Assembly: GCA_025356735.1 (NCBI GenBank)
Contig: JANXRT010000484.1
Coordinates: forward strand, 1 to 5,411
DNA: 5,411 nucleotides
Source of the DNA: Acetobacteraceae bacterium
GTDB taxonomy: Bacteria > Pseudomonadota > Alphaproteobacteria > Acetobacterales > Acetobacteraceae
Direction of reading: 5' to 3'
Part shown: in pieces, positions 1-5,411 of the stretch
Numbering within the stretch: position 1 is the stretch's first letter
How the letters are laid out: every line of letters begins with the position of its first letter
Position numbers and translations under genes: made by a program
The notes under the pieces: generated by a model
Seen by the model: only the letters and a program-made list of their open reading frames with translations
What the model was told of the DNA's origin: nothing
The model's database searches: none

Positions 1-139
1 CCGATCTCGGCCCCTCCGCCTCCAGCACCGCGGCGCGCCGGCGCAGATCGGCCGCCGGCACGCGAGAGATCCAGATCGCCGGATCGTCATGCGCGGCATC
101 CGCGGCCAGCGCCGCCTCCAATGCGCGAATTGGGGTCAC
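1..139 (-). CDS. atzF: Allophanate hydrolase (amidase family), N-terminal fragment, cut by window edge
   Basis: Forty-six codons are visible, starting at a GTG (139-137) and open to position 1. The peptide begins MTPIRALEAALAAD and contains DDPAIWISRVPAADLRRRA. This resembles the helical leader of allophanate hydrolases, where a D-P-A-x-W-I-x-R-x-P segment followed by an Arg/Ala-rich helix precedes the amidase core. The Ser-Ser-Lys catalytic region of the amidase signature would lie beyond the left edge, so the catalytic residues cannot be checked. The start is supported by GGAG five bases upstream, and the nearest upstream ATG opens only a short frame that stops at the TGA overlapping this GTG. 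The family splits allophanate into ammonia and CO2 after urea carboxylase has acted. That suits the end of purine breakdown and the deaminase gene 53 nt upstream on the same strand. Another amidase-signature enzyme remains possible. Confidence 0.62.
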   Translation of the reverse strand, partial: MTPIRALEAALAADAAHDDPAIWISRVPAADLRRRAAVLEAEGPRS

Positions 140-144
140 GAGGT

Positions 145-148
145 CTCC
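145..148 (-). promoter_or_regulatory. Ribosome binding site for the amidase-family gene
   Basis: GGAG on the minus strand lies five bases before the GTG at 139-137, and it decides this start. The 53-nt gap between the deaminase stop and this start (140-192) contains no convincing terminator hairpin with a T tract. The two minus-strand genes are therefore probably cotranscribed. Confidence 0.55.
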
Positions 149-192
149 AGGCAAATCATGGGATCAGCTACGCAACGATCGTGCCATGCTTC

Positions 193-1551
193 CTACCCCG
201 TCATCCGAGAAGCCGCCAACCCATGCCGGCGCATCAACTCCGCCACGTCCAGCCCCGAGATTTGCTTGTCCTCCACCACCCACCGCCCCGCCACCATCAC
301 CCGGTCGGCGCGTGAGGCGCCGGCCAGCACAAGGGCGGCGAGCGGATCGCCGGCGCCGGAGAAGCGCAGCTCGTCGAGGGTGAACAGCGCCAGGTCGGCG
401 GCGGCGCCGACCGCGATGCGGCCGAGTTCGGGCCGCCCGATGCAGGCGGCGGAGCCCTCGGTCGCCCAGCGCAGCGCATCGAGGTGGCTGACCGCGGCGA
501 TGCCGTTGACGCCACGCTGCAGCAGGAAGGCGGCGCGCACCTCCTGCATCAGGTTCGACCCGTCGTTGGAGGCCGAGCCGTCCACCCCCAGGCCCACGGA
601 CACGCCGGCCCCTTCCAGCGCGCAGACCGGGCAGGTGCCCGACGCCAGCAGCTGGTTGCTGCACGGGCAATGCGTCACGCCGACCCTTGCGCGCGCCAGC
701 CGAGCGATGTCGGGCGGGCTGAAATGGATGCCGTGGGCAAGCCAGGTGCCCGGCCGCAGCCAGCCGCAATCCTCCAGGTAGTCGAGCGGCGAGCGGCCGA
801 ATTTCTGTTGGCAGAATTCCGCTTCGTCCCTGGTTTCGGCGAGGTGGGTATGCAGCCGCACGTCGTGGCGCGCCGCCAGCGCCGCGGTCTCGCGCATCAG
901 CCGGGTGGTGACGGAAAAGGGCGAGCACGGCGCCAGGGCGATCTGCAGCATGGCGAACGGTTTTGGATTATGCAGCCGGCCGATCAACGCCTCGCTATCG
1001 GCCAGGATCGTATCGGCATCCTGCACCACGCTGTCGGGCGGCAGGCCGCCATCGCGCTGCGACAGATCCATCGAGCCGCGCGTGAACACCGCGCGGATGC
1101 CCAACCGCCGTGCGGCCGCGGCCTCGATCGCGATCGCGTCTTCCAGCCCGGCGGGAAACACGTAGTGGTGGTCGGTGGTGGTGGTGCAGCCGGACAGCAG
1201 CAGCTCGGCCAGCGCCACCGTGGCCGCAGCGTCCAGCGCCTCGGGCGTGAGGCGTGCCCAGACCGGATACAACGTGCGCAGCCAGCCAAAAAGTTCCTGG
1301 TTGATCGCGGCCGGAAAGCACCTTGTCAGCGTCTGGTAGAAATGATGGTGCGTGTTGATCAGACCCGGCAGCACGACGTGGCGGCTGGCGTCGAATATCT
1401 CCGCGGGCTGTTGCGGCGTGGCGCCCAATGGAACAAGTTCGACGATGCGGCCATCCCGCACGACGATGCCGCCGCCGGCATCGCCGAGGATCGCCAGGGG
1501 ATTGCGCAGCCAGAGTGCCGCCGACGCGTGTGTAAAGGATGCCTGTGTCAT
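193..1551 (-). CDS. 8-oxoguanine deaminase (metal-dependent amidohydrolase)
   Basis: Encodes 452 residues, a normal full length for the family, ending in TAG. Cytosolic enzyme of the TrzN/AtzB-like amidohydrolase branch, expected to turn 8-oxoguanine into urate plus ammonia. Visible landmarks are: an N-terminal beta-sandwich strand set (WLRNPLAI, residues 14-21); PGLINTHHHFYQT with the metal ligands His68 and His70; LHTHLAET with ligand His236 and catalytic Glu239; LAHGIH with His273; and GVDGSASND with catalytic Asp324. The stretches GSMDL...GGLPPDSVV (159-176) and LAPCSPFSV (206-214) match what I recall of 8-oxoguanine deaminases. The ATG at 1551 gives the usual short lead-in to the first strand. 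In-frame TTG (1575) and GTG (1569) starts lie upstream, but none of the three has a good Shine-Dalgarno. Divergent from urate oxidase, which would consume its product. Hydroxydechloroatrazine ethylaminohydrolase (AtzB) is the main alternative label, but the purine context argues against it. Confidence 0.85.
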   Translation of the reverse strand: MTQASFTHASAALWLRNPLAILGDAGGGIVVRDGRIVELVPLGATPQQPAEIFDASRHVVLPGLINTHHHFYQTLTRCFPAAINQELFGWLRTLYPVWARLTPEALDAAATVALAELLLSGCTTTTDHHYVFPAGLEDAIAIEAAAARRLGIRAVFTRGSMDLSQRDGGLPPDSVVQDADTILADSEALIGRLHNPKPFAMLQIALAPCSPFSVTTRLMRETAALAARHDVRLHTHLAETRDEAEFCQQKFGRSPLDYLEDCGWLRPGTWLAHGIHFSPPDIARLARARVGVTHCPCSNQLLASGTCPVCALEGAGVSVGLGVDGSASNDGSNLMQEVRAAFLLQRGVNGIAAVSHLDALRWATEGSAACIGRPELGRIAVGAAADLALFTLDELRFSGAGDPLAALVLAGASRADRVMVAGRWVVEDKQISGLDVAELMRRHGLAASRMTG

Positions 1552-1569
1552 CCCCGCATGGCATGACAC
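1545..1569. repeat. Inverted repeat over the deaminase start codon
   Basis: Arms GTGTCAT (1545-1551) and ATGACAC (1563-1569) are perfect 7-bp inverted copies separated by 11 bp. The left arm contains the ATG of the deaminase, read on the minus strand. The right arm overlaps the left arm of the next palindrome by 3 bp. It could be an operator, or an mRNA hairpin in front of or over the start if the transcript begins upstream. Seven-bp arms can arise by chance, so function is inferred from position only. Confidence 0.4.
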
Positions 1570-1586
1570 TTGCAAACTTTTGGCAA
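1558..1586 (-). promoter_or_regulatory. Candidate sigma70-type promoter for the deaminase, possibly leaderless
   Basis: On the minus strand, TTGCCA (1586-1581) matches five of six bases of the -35 consensus. After exactly 17 bp comes TGCCAT (1563-1558), a weak -10 that keeps only the first T and final AT. Six bases separate it from the ATG, so transcription would begin at or next to the start codon. That would fit the absence of a usable Shine-Dalgarno. The -10 match is poor, so this is a suggestion only. Confidence 0.25.
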
Positions 1587-1589
1587 GTG
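1567..1589. promoter_or_regulatory. 23-bp near-palindrome, candidate operator in the divergent intergenic region
   Basis: CACTTGC (1567-1573) pairs with GCAAGTG (1583-1589), and two inner A-T pairs also match, giving 9 of 11 symmetric pairs around the centre at 1578. It sits between the divergent deaminase and urate oxidase starts and ends four bases before the urate oxidase ribosome binding site. It overlaps the candidate -35 of the deaminase. A dimeric repressor bound here could control both operons. TTGC/GCAA half-sites are seen for some MarR-family operators, and urate-responsive MarR proteins (HucR, PecS, MftR) are known in other bacteria. No regulator gene is in the window, so the binding family is unknown. 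Confidence 0.5.
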
Positions 1590-1592
1590 ATT

Positions 1593-1598
1593 AGGAGG
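1593..1598 (+). promoter_or_regulatory. Ribosome binding site for urate oxidase
   Basis: AGGAGG lies seven bases before the GTG at 1606. It is the strongest Shine-Dalgarno in the window and fixes the non-ATG start. No clear -10/-35 pair for this operon could be picked out in the short region upstream. Confidence 0.8.
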
Positions 1599-1605
1599 GC
1601 TGCCC

Positions 1606-2454
1606 GTGCCGTTGATCCAGAACCGCTATGGCAAGGGGCGCGTGCGCGTGATGCGCGTGTTCCGCGACGGCGACCACAACGAGGTTCGCGAACTCAGCGT
1701 GCGCACGATGCTGGATGGCGATTTCAGCGCCGCTTACACTGTGGGCGACAACCGCCAGGTGGTCGCCACCGACACGATCAAGAACATCTCCTACATCGTC
1801 GCGCGGGAGAACATGCGGGCCTGCGCCGAGGCCTATGGCCAGGCGCTGGCCGCCAGGTTCCTGGAGCGGTATGCGCAGGTCGAAAAAGTTCAGGTGACGG
1901 TGCTCGAAACCCGATGGCTCCGCGCCAGTTTCGGAGGCACGCCGCATCCGCACGGGTTCACGCTCGACGGCAACGGCACCCCGACCGCGGAGGTCGTTGC
2001 CACCCGGGAGGCGAGCGCCGTGGTTTCGGGGATTTCCAACTACACGCTGATGAAATCGACCGCGTCCGGCTGGGTCGATTACGTGATGGACGACTACACC
2101 ACCCTGCCGCCGACGACCGACCGCCTCGCCGCGACCGCGATGGATGCGAGCTGGACCTGGCTCCGCCCGCCGATGGATTACGATGCCACCAACGCCCGCA
2201 TACTGGCCGTGATGCTGGAAGTGTTCGCGACCACCTACAGCCATGGCGTCCAGGACAGCCTGTATCGCATGGGCGAGGCGGCGCTGGCGGCGGTGCCGGA
2301 ACTGGCGACCGTGCGGATGGCCTGCCCGAACAAGCACTACATCCCGGTGAACCTGGCGCCGTTCGGCCTGTCGTCGGACAACATGGTGTTCATGCCGACC
2401 GACGAGCCGCATGGCCAGATCGAGTGCCAGGTGGGGCGCCAAGTGGGGCGATAA
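1606..2454 (+). CDS. pucL: Urate oxidase (factor-independent uricase)
   Basis: Encodes 282 residues, a normal length for a stand-alone uricase with two T-fold domains. It has no fused OHCU decarboxylase domain of the kind found in Bacillus PucL. It oxidises urate with O2 to 5-hydroxyisourate and H2O2 without a cofactor, as a tetramer. Family landmarks are: NRYGKGRVRV with catalytic Lys10; VATDTIKN with Thr55-Asp56 of the catalytic and substrate pocket; DDYTTLPPTTDR with urate-binding Arg173; HGVQDSLYRMG with Gln216; and PNKHYIPVNL with Asn242 and His244. The position usually held by the urate-stacking Phe (Phe159 in the Aspergillus enzyme) appears to be Trp156. The GTG start follows a strong AGGAGG. 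The C-terminus ends in a small duplicated tail (QVGRQVGR) with no peroxisomal SKL signal, as expected for a bacterium. It is the first gene of the plus-strand operon, 2 nt before the FAD subunit. Confidence 0.95.
   Translation: MPLIQNRYGKGRVRVMRVFRDGDHNEVRELSVRTMLDGDFSAAYTVGDNRQVVATDTIKNISYIVARENMRACAEAYGQALAARFLERYAQVEKVQVTVLETRWLRASFGGTPHPHGFTLDGNGTPTAEVVATREASAVVSGISNYTLMKSTASGWVDYVMDDYTTLPPTTDRLAATAMDASWTWLRPPMDYDATNARILAVMLEVFATTYSHGVQDSLYRMGEAALAAVPELATVRMACPNKHYIPVNLAPFGLSSDNMVFMPTDEPHGQIECQVGRQVGR
2428..2451 (+). repeat. Tandem 12-bp duplication at the urate oxidase 3' end
   Basis: CAGGTGGGGCGC (2428-2439) is followed directly by CAAGTGGGGCGA (2440-2451), with 10 of 12 bases identical. 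Both encode Q-V-G-R just before the TAA. The second copy places GTGGGG eight bases before the TTG start of the FAD subunit, so it may supply a weak ribosome binding site for that gene. Confidence 0.7.
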
Positions 2455-2456
2455 AT

Positions 2457-3269
2457 TTGGACCTGCCGCAGATAGAATCCGTCGCCTCGCCGCGCTCGCG
2501 GGACAGCCTGCCGCCATGGCGCGACGATGCCGCCTGGCTCGCCGGCGGCACCTGGCTGTTCTCCGAGCCGCAGCCGGCGCTGCGCTCGCTGGTCGATCTG
2601 TCGGCGATGGCCTGGCCCGATCTGGAGCCCTCCGCCAGCGGCCTGCGCATCGCCGCGACATGCACGATCGCGGCGCTGGAAGCATTCCGGTCGCCGGCCG
2701 ACTGGCCGGCCGCCGGCCTGTTCGGCCAGTGCGCCAACGCGCTGCTCGGCTCGTTCAAGATCTGGAACATGGCGACGGTTGGCGGCAATGTCTGCCTGTC
2801 GCTGCCGGCCGCGCCGATGCTGGCGCTGACCGTGGCGCTGGATGGCGTGGCGTGGCTGTGGCAGCCCGATGGCGGCGAGCGTTTCCTGCCGATGGCGGAT
2901 TTCACCGTCGGCCCGCAACGGAATTCGTTGCGGCCAGGCGAACTTCTGCGCGCGATCGATCTGCCCGCCTCCGGCCTGCGCCGGCGTGCCGCACTCCGCC
3001 AGGCTTCGCTGACCACCCTTGGACGCTCCGCCGCGTTGCTGATCGCGACATTGGACGAAAGCGGCGGCTTTGCGCTGACCATCACCGCCAGCACCATCCG
3101 GCCGATGCATCTGGCATGGGACAGCCCGCCCTCATCCGACGAGCTGGACGCCCGCATCCAGGCGCTGCTGGCGGAAACATGGTTCGACGACGTGCACGGC
3201 ACGCCGGCATGGCGGCGCCACATGACGCGGCGCCTGGCCGCCAAGCTGCATCAGGAGTTGCTGGCGTGA
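2457..3269 (+). CDS. Xanthine dehydrogenase-type FAD-binding subunit
   Basis: Encodes 270 residues, slightly short for a molybdenum-hydroxylase FAD subunit (usually nearer 280-300). It carries electrons from the [2Fe-2S] clusters to FAD and on to NAD+ or another acceptor. The CO-dehydrogenase-type FAD domain starts with AWLAGGTWLF (26-35), whose AGGT loop binds the FAD pyrophosphate. KIWNMATVGGNVCLSLPAAP (101-120) carries the second TxGGN-type FAD motif. The C-terminal part (about 175-270) matches the usual CO_deh_flav_C region. I choose the TTG at 2457 because it gives the MDLPQIE opening I associate with this family and lies 2 nt after the urate oxidase stop. The frame is open far upstream only because of high GC, and it overlaps urate oxidase there. 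Its TGA overlaps the GTG of the next gene (GTGA), implying translational coupling. Symbols differ among bacteria (xdhB, pucC), so none is given. Confidence 0.88.
   Translation: MDLPQIESVASPRSRDSLPPWRDDAAWLAGGTWLFSEPQPALRSLVDLSAMAWPDLEPSASGLRIAATCTIAALEAFRSPADWPAAGLFGQCANALLGSFKIWNMATVGGNVCLSLPAAPMLALTVALDGVAWLWQPDGGERFLPMADFTVGPQRNSLRPGELLRAIDLPASGLRRRAALRQASLTTLGRSAALLIATLDESGGFALTITASTIRPMHLAWDSPPSSDELDARIQALLAETWFDDVHGTPAWRRHMTRRLAAKLHQELLA
3253..3257 (+). promoter_or_regulatory. Ribosome binding site for the fused iron-sulfur/Mo subunit
   Basis: AGGAG inside the end of the FAD subunit gene lies eight bases before the GTG at 3266. It supports that non-ATG start, which overlaps the preceding stop as GTGA. 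Confidence 0.65.
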
Positions 3270-5411
3270 TCAACGTCAACGGCGTGGCGCGTGACTGCGA
3301 TCCGGCACCCGGCCAGTGCCTGCGCACCCAGCTGCGCGCACTCGGCCTGTTCGGGGTCAAGAAGGGCTGCGACGCCGGCGATTGCGGCGCCTGTACCGTG
3401 CTGCTCGACGGCGTCGCCGTGCAAAGCTGCCTGGTGCCCGCATTCCGCGCCGTCGGCCGCGCGGTCACCACCATCGAGGGCCTGGCCGGTGGGGGGCTGG
3501 CCGGAAACGCGCCGCACCCGATGCAGCAGGCGTTCATGGATGCGCAGGGTTTCCAGTGCGGCTTCTGCACGCCCGGCATGATCCTGACGGCTGCCAGCCT
3601 TACCCCAACCCAGCGCGAGGACCTACCGCGGGCGATGAAAGGCAATTTGTGCCGATGCACCGGCTACCGCGCCATCGCCGATGCGGTGGCGGGAGTCAAA
3701 CATGTCGATGCCACGCCAGGCAGCGACGCGGCGCCCGATGCCGAGGCGGTGGTGACCGGGGCCGCCCGCTACACGCTGGACGTCGAAATATCCGGGCTGC
3801 TGCACATGCGCCTGCTGCGCTCGCCGCACGCGCACGCCCGCATCCGCTCGATCGACCGCACGGCCGCACTCGCGATCTCCGGCGTGGTCGCCGTGTTCAC
3901 CCATGAGGACGTGCCCGATCAGCTCTATTCCACTGCCCGGCACGAGAACTTTCGAACGGATCCGGACGACACGCGCCTGCTCGACGGCGTCATGCGCTTC
4001 GCCGGCCAGCGCGCGGCCGCCGTGGTCGCGATCAACGAAGCTACCGCCGAGGCTGGCTGCCGCGCCCTGGTGGTGGACTACGACATCCTGCCGGCGGTGT
4101 TCGAGCCGGAGGCGGCGATGCGGCCCGGCGCGCCGGTGCTGCACGACAAGCCGGGCAGCCGCATCCCCAACGCCACCCGAAACATCGTCGCTGAAATCCA
4201 TGGCCGCACCGGCGACATCGAAGCCGGCTTCGCCGCCGCCGATCACGTCGAGGAAATAACCTGCGACATCCCGCGCATCCAGCACACGCCGATGGAAACG
4301 CACGGGGCTGTCGGATGGATGGATGGCGAAAGGCTGACCATCCGCAGCAGCACCCAGGTGCCATTCCTGATCAAGCAGGCTTTGGCCGACCTGTTCGGCC
4401 TGTTGCCGCAAAACGTCCGGGTGCTGTGCGAACGGGTCGGCGGCGGCTTCGGCGGCAAGCAGGAGATGCTGGTCGAGGATATTCTTGCCCTTGCCGTGCT
4501 GCGCCTTGGCCGCCCCGTGCAGTTGGAGTTCACCCGGGCCGAGCAGTTCGCCGCCACCACCACGCGCCATCCGATGCGCGTCACGGCGCGCGCCGGCGCC
4601 ACCAGCGACGGCATCCTGACCGCGCTGAGCCTGGATGTGGTCGCCAATGCCGGCGCCTACGGCAATCATACGGCAGCGGTGCTGAACAACGCCTGCGGCC
4701 AGGTGCTCGGCGTCTATCGCTGCCCCAACAAGGCCGTGGACGCGCTCGGCGCCTACACCAACACGGTGCCCGCCGGCGCCTTTCGCGGCTACGGGCTGAG
4801 CCAGACGACCTTCGCCATGGAGCAGGCGATCGACGCCCTGGCGCGCGGCCTCGGCATCGAGCCGTTCACCTTCCGCCGCCGCAACATCGTGCATCCGGGC
4901 GATGCGCTGGTAGGGGCGCACGATGAACTCGACGACATCGAATTCGGCAGCTACGGCCTCGATCAATGCCTCGACCTTGCCGAAACGGCGCTCGCCGCCG
5001 ATGCCGGAAAACCGATGCCGGAAGGTGCCGGATGGCAGGTCGGCGAGGGCGTCGCCATCACCATGATCGACACGGTGCCGCCGTTCGGCCACCACGCCGA
5101 ATCGCGCCTTCAGCTCGCCGCCGACGGGTACTTCGATCTGTCCGTCGGCACCGCGGAATTCGGCAATGGAACATCGACCGTGCATCGCCAGGTCGCAGCG
5201 GCGATGCTGGGCACAACGCCGAAAAATATCCGGCTGCACCGGTCCGACACCGACCTGGTCGGACACGATACCGGCGCCTATGGCAGCACCGGCGTGGTGG
5301 TCGCGACAAGGGCCACCGAATTTGCGGCGGTGGCACTGCGGGACCGCATCCTGGCCGCCGCGGCGGCGCTGTGCGGCCGTACGGTCGAGGAATGCCGGCT
5401 GGTCGAGGGCG
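3266..5411 (+). CDS. Fused [2Fe-2S] and molybdopterin-binding subunit of a xanthine dehydrogenase-family enzyme, C-terminus cut
   Basis: The frame is open from the GTG to the right edge, giving 715 residues. Residues 1-145 form the iron-sulfur module. The plant-type cluster uses Cys35, Cys40, Cys43 and Cys55 (GCDAGDCGACTVLLDG). The helical cluster uses Cys98 and Cys101 (QCGFCTPGM) and Cys129 and Cys131 (NLCRCTGY). After a short linker (about 146-162), VTGAARYTLD and LLRSPHAHARI (from about 183) open the large-subunit a/b hammerhead domain. Moco-contact regions follow: TQVPF (363-367), VGGGFGGKQE (391-400), AFRGYG (505-510), AEFGNGTSTVH (630-640) and DTGAYGSTG (668-676). The end with the catalytic Glu is missing. 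The enzyme should hydroxylate hypoxanthine and/or xanthine to urate. Arg507 matches the purine-binding Arg880 of bovine XDH, but Gln399 replaces Glu802. Mo-hydroxylase identity is secure; purine specificity rests on the operon with urate oxidase. Confidence 0.9.
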   Translation, partial: MINVNGVARDCDPAPGQCLRTQLRALGLFGVKKGCDAGDCGACTVLLDGVAVQSCLVPAFRAVGRAVTTIEGLAGGGLAGNAPHPMQQAFMDAQGFQCGFCTPGMILTAASLTPTQREDLPRAMKGNLCRCTGYRAIADAVAGVKHVDATPGSDAAPDAEAVVTGAARYTLDVEISGLLHMRLLRSPHAHARIRSIDRTAALAISGVVAVFTHEDVPDQLYSTARHENFRTDPDDTRLLDGVMRFAGQRAAAVVAINEATAEAGCRALVVDYDILPAVFEPEAAMRPGAPVLHDKPGSRIPNATRNIVAEIHGRTGDIEAGFAAADHVEEITCDIPRIQHTPMETHGAVGWMDGERLTIRSSTQVPFLIKQALADLFGLLPQNVRVLCERVGGGFGGKQEMLVEDILALAVLRLGRPVQLEFTRAEQFAATTTRHPMRVTARAGATSDGILTALSLDVVANAGAYGNHTAAVLNNACGQVLGVYRCPNKAVDALGAYTNTVPAGAFRGYGLSQTTFAMEQAIDALARGLGIEPFTFRRRNIVHPGDALVGAHDELDDIEFGSYGLDQCLDLAETALAADAGKPMPEGAGWQVGEGVAITMIDTVPPFGHHAESRLQLAADGYFDLSVGTAEFGNGTSTVHRQVAAAMLGTTPKNIRLHRSDTDLVGHDTGAYGSTGVVVATRATEFAAVALRDRILAAAAALCGRTVEECRLVEG

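Noticed and set aside
175..182. Palindrome ACGATCGT between the deaminase and the amidase gene
   Set aside because: Eight bases, no flanking symmetry and no T tract. It is too short to call a terminator or operator in GC-rich DNA.
193..1551. Reading the deaminase plus amidase pair as an s-triazine (AtzB/AtzF-like) degradation cluster
   Set aside because: The deaminase belongs to the same broad family as AtzB, but its motifs and the adjacent urate oxidase and xanthine dehydrogenase genes point to purine catabolism.
484..1566. Long plus-strand frame opposite the deaminase (360 residues)
   Set aside because: It is antisense to a complete, motif-bearing amidohydrolase. Its composition is rich in Arg, Gln and Ala, as expected of a GC-rich shadow, and no domain is recognisable.
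1539..2456. In-frame upstream extension of the FAD subunit reading frame back to 1539
   Set aside because: It overlaps the whole of urate oxidase in another frame and its translation is Arg/Pro/Gly-rich with no family motifs. Real similarity starts at the TTG at 2457.
1591..2685. Minus-strand frame opposite urate oxidase (364 residues)
   Set aside because: It crosses the urate oxidase/FAD subunit boundary on the opposite strand, has low-complexity composition, and shows no family signature.
3623..5266. Minus-strand frame of 547 residues opposite the Mo subunit
   Set aside because: It mirrors the codon pattern of the xanthine dehydrogenase large subunit on the plus strand. It is rich in His, Arg, Gly and Asp, with no recognisable motif.
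3266..5411. Carbon monoxide dehydrogenase large/small subunit fusion
   Set aside because: The AYRxxGR motif with the Cys of the Mo-Cu CO dehydrogenase active site is absent. The matching stretch reads AFRGYG, as in xanthine dehydrogenase relatives.

Overview
The window comes from a GC-rich bacterial chromosome. Third codon positions are mostly G or C, genes are tightly packed, and long antisense open frames shadow the real genes. The proteins look proteobacterial, and I would lean to Alphaproteobacteria, but that is an impression and nothing here fixes the taxon. All five genes I can support fit one theme: aerobic catabolism of purines for nitrogen.

Layout. Positions 1-139 (minus strand) hold the first 46 codons of an amidase-family enzyme, most likely allophanate hydrolase, running off the left edge. 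Positions 193-1551 (minus) encode a complete zinc-type amidohydrolase that I call 8-oxoguanine deaminase. A 54-bp divergent intergenic region (1552-1605) follows. It contains a 23-bp near-palindrome and lies within a second, overlapping inverted repeat. To the right, on the plus strand, are urate oxidase (1606-2454), the FAD subunit of a xanthine dehydrogenase-type molybdenum hydroxylase (2457-3269), and a fused [2Fe-2S]/molybdopterin subunit (3266 to beyond the right edge). The plus-strand genes are separated by 2 nt or overlap by 4 nt, so they almost certainly form one operon.

How the genes fit together. The molybdenum hydroxylase should oxidise hypoxanthine and/or xanthine to urate. 8-Oxoguanine deaminase makes urate directly from 8-oxoguanine. 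Urate oxidase then consumes urate from both sources. Allophanate hydrolase would act at the far end of the route, on carbon and nitrogen from ureide-derived urea. The HIU hydrolase, OHCU decarboxylase, allantoinase, urea carboxylase and regulator genes expected for a full pathway are not in this window.

The most notable points are the split FAD subunit plus 2Fe-2S-Mo fusion architecture, non-canonical residues at positions that contact purine in well-studied xanthine dehydrogenases, the compact palindromic divergent control region, and non-ATG starts for four of the five genes. I see no mobile element, CRISPR array, RNA gene or clearly novel system.
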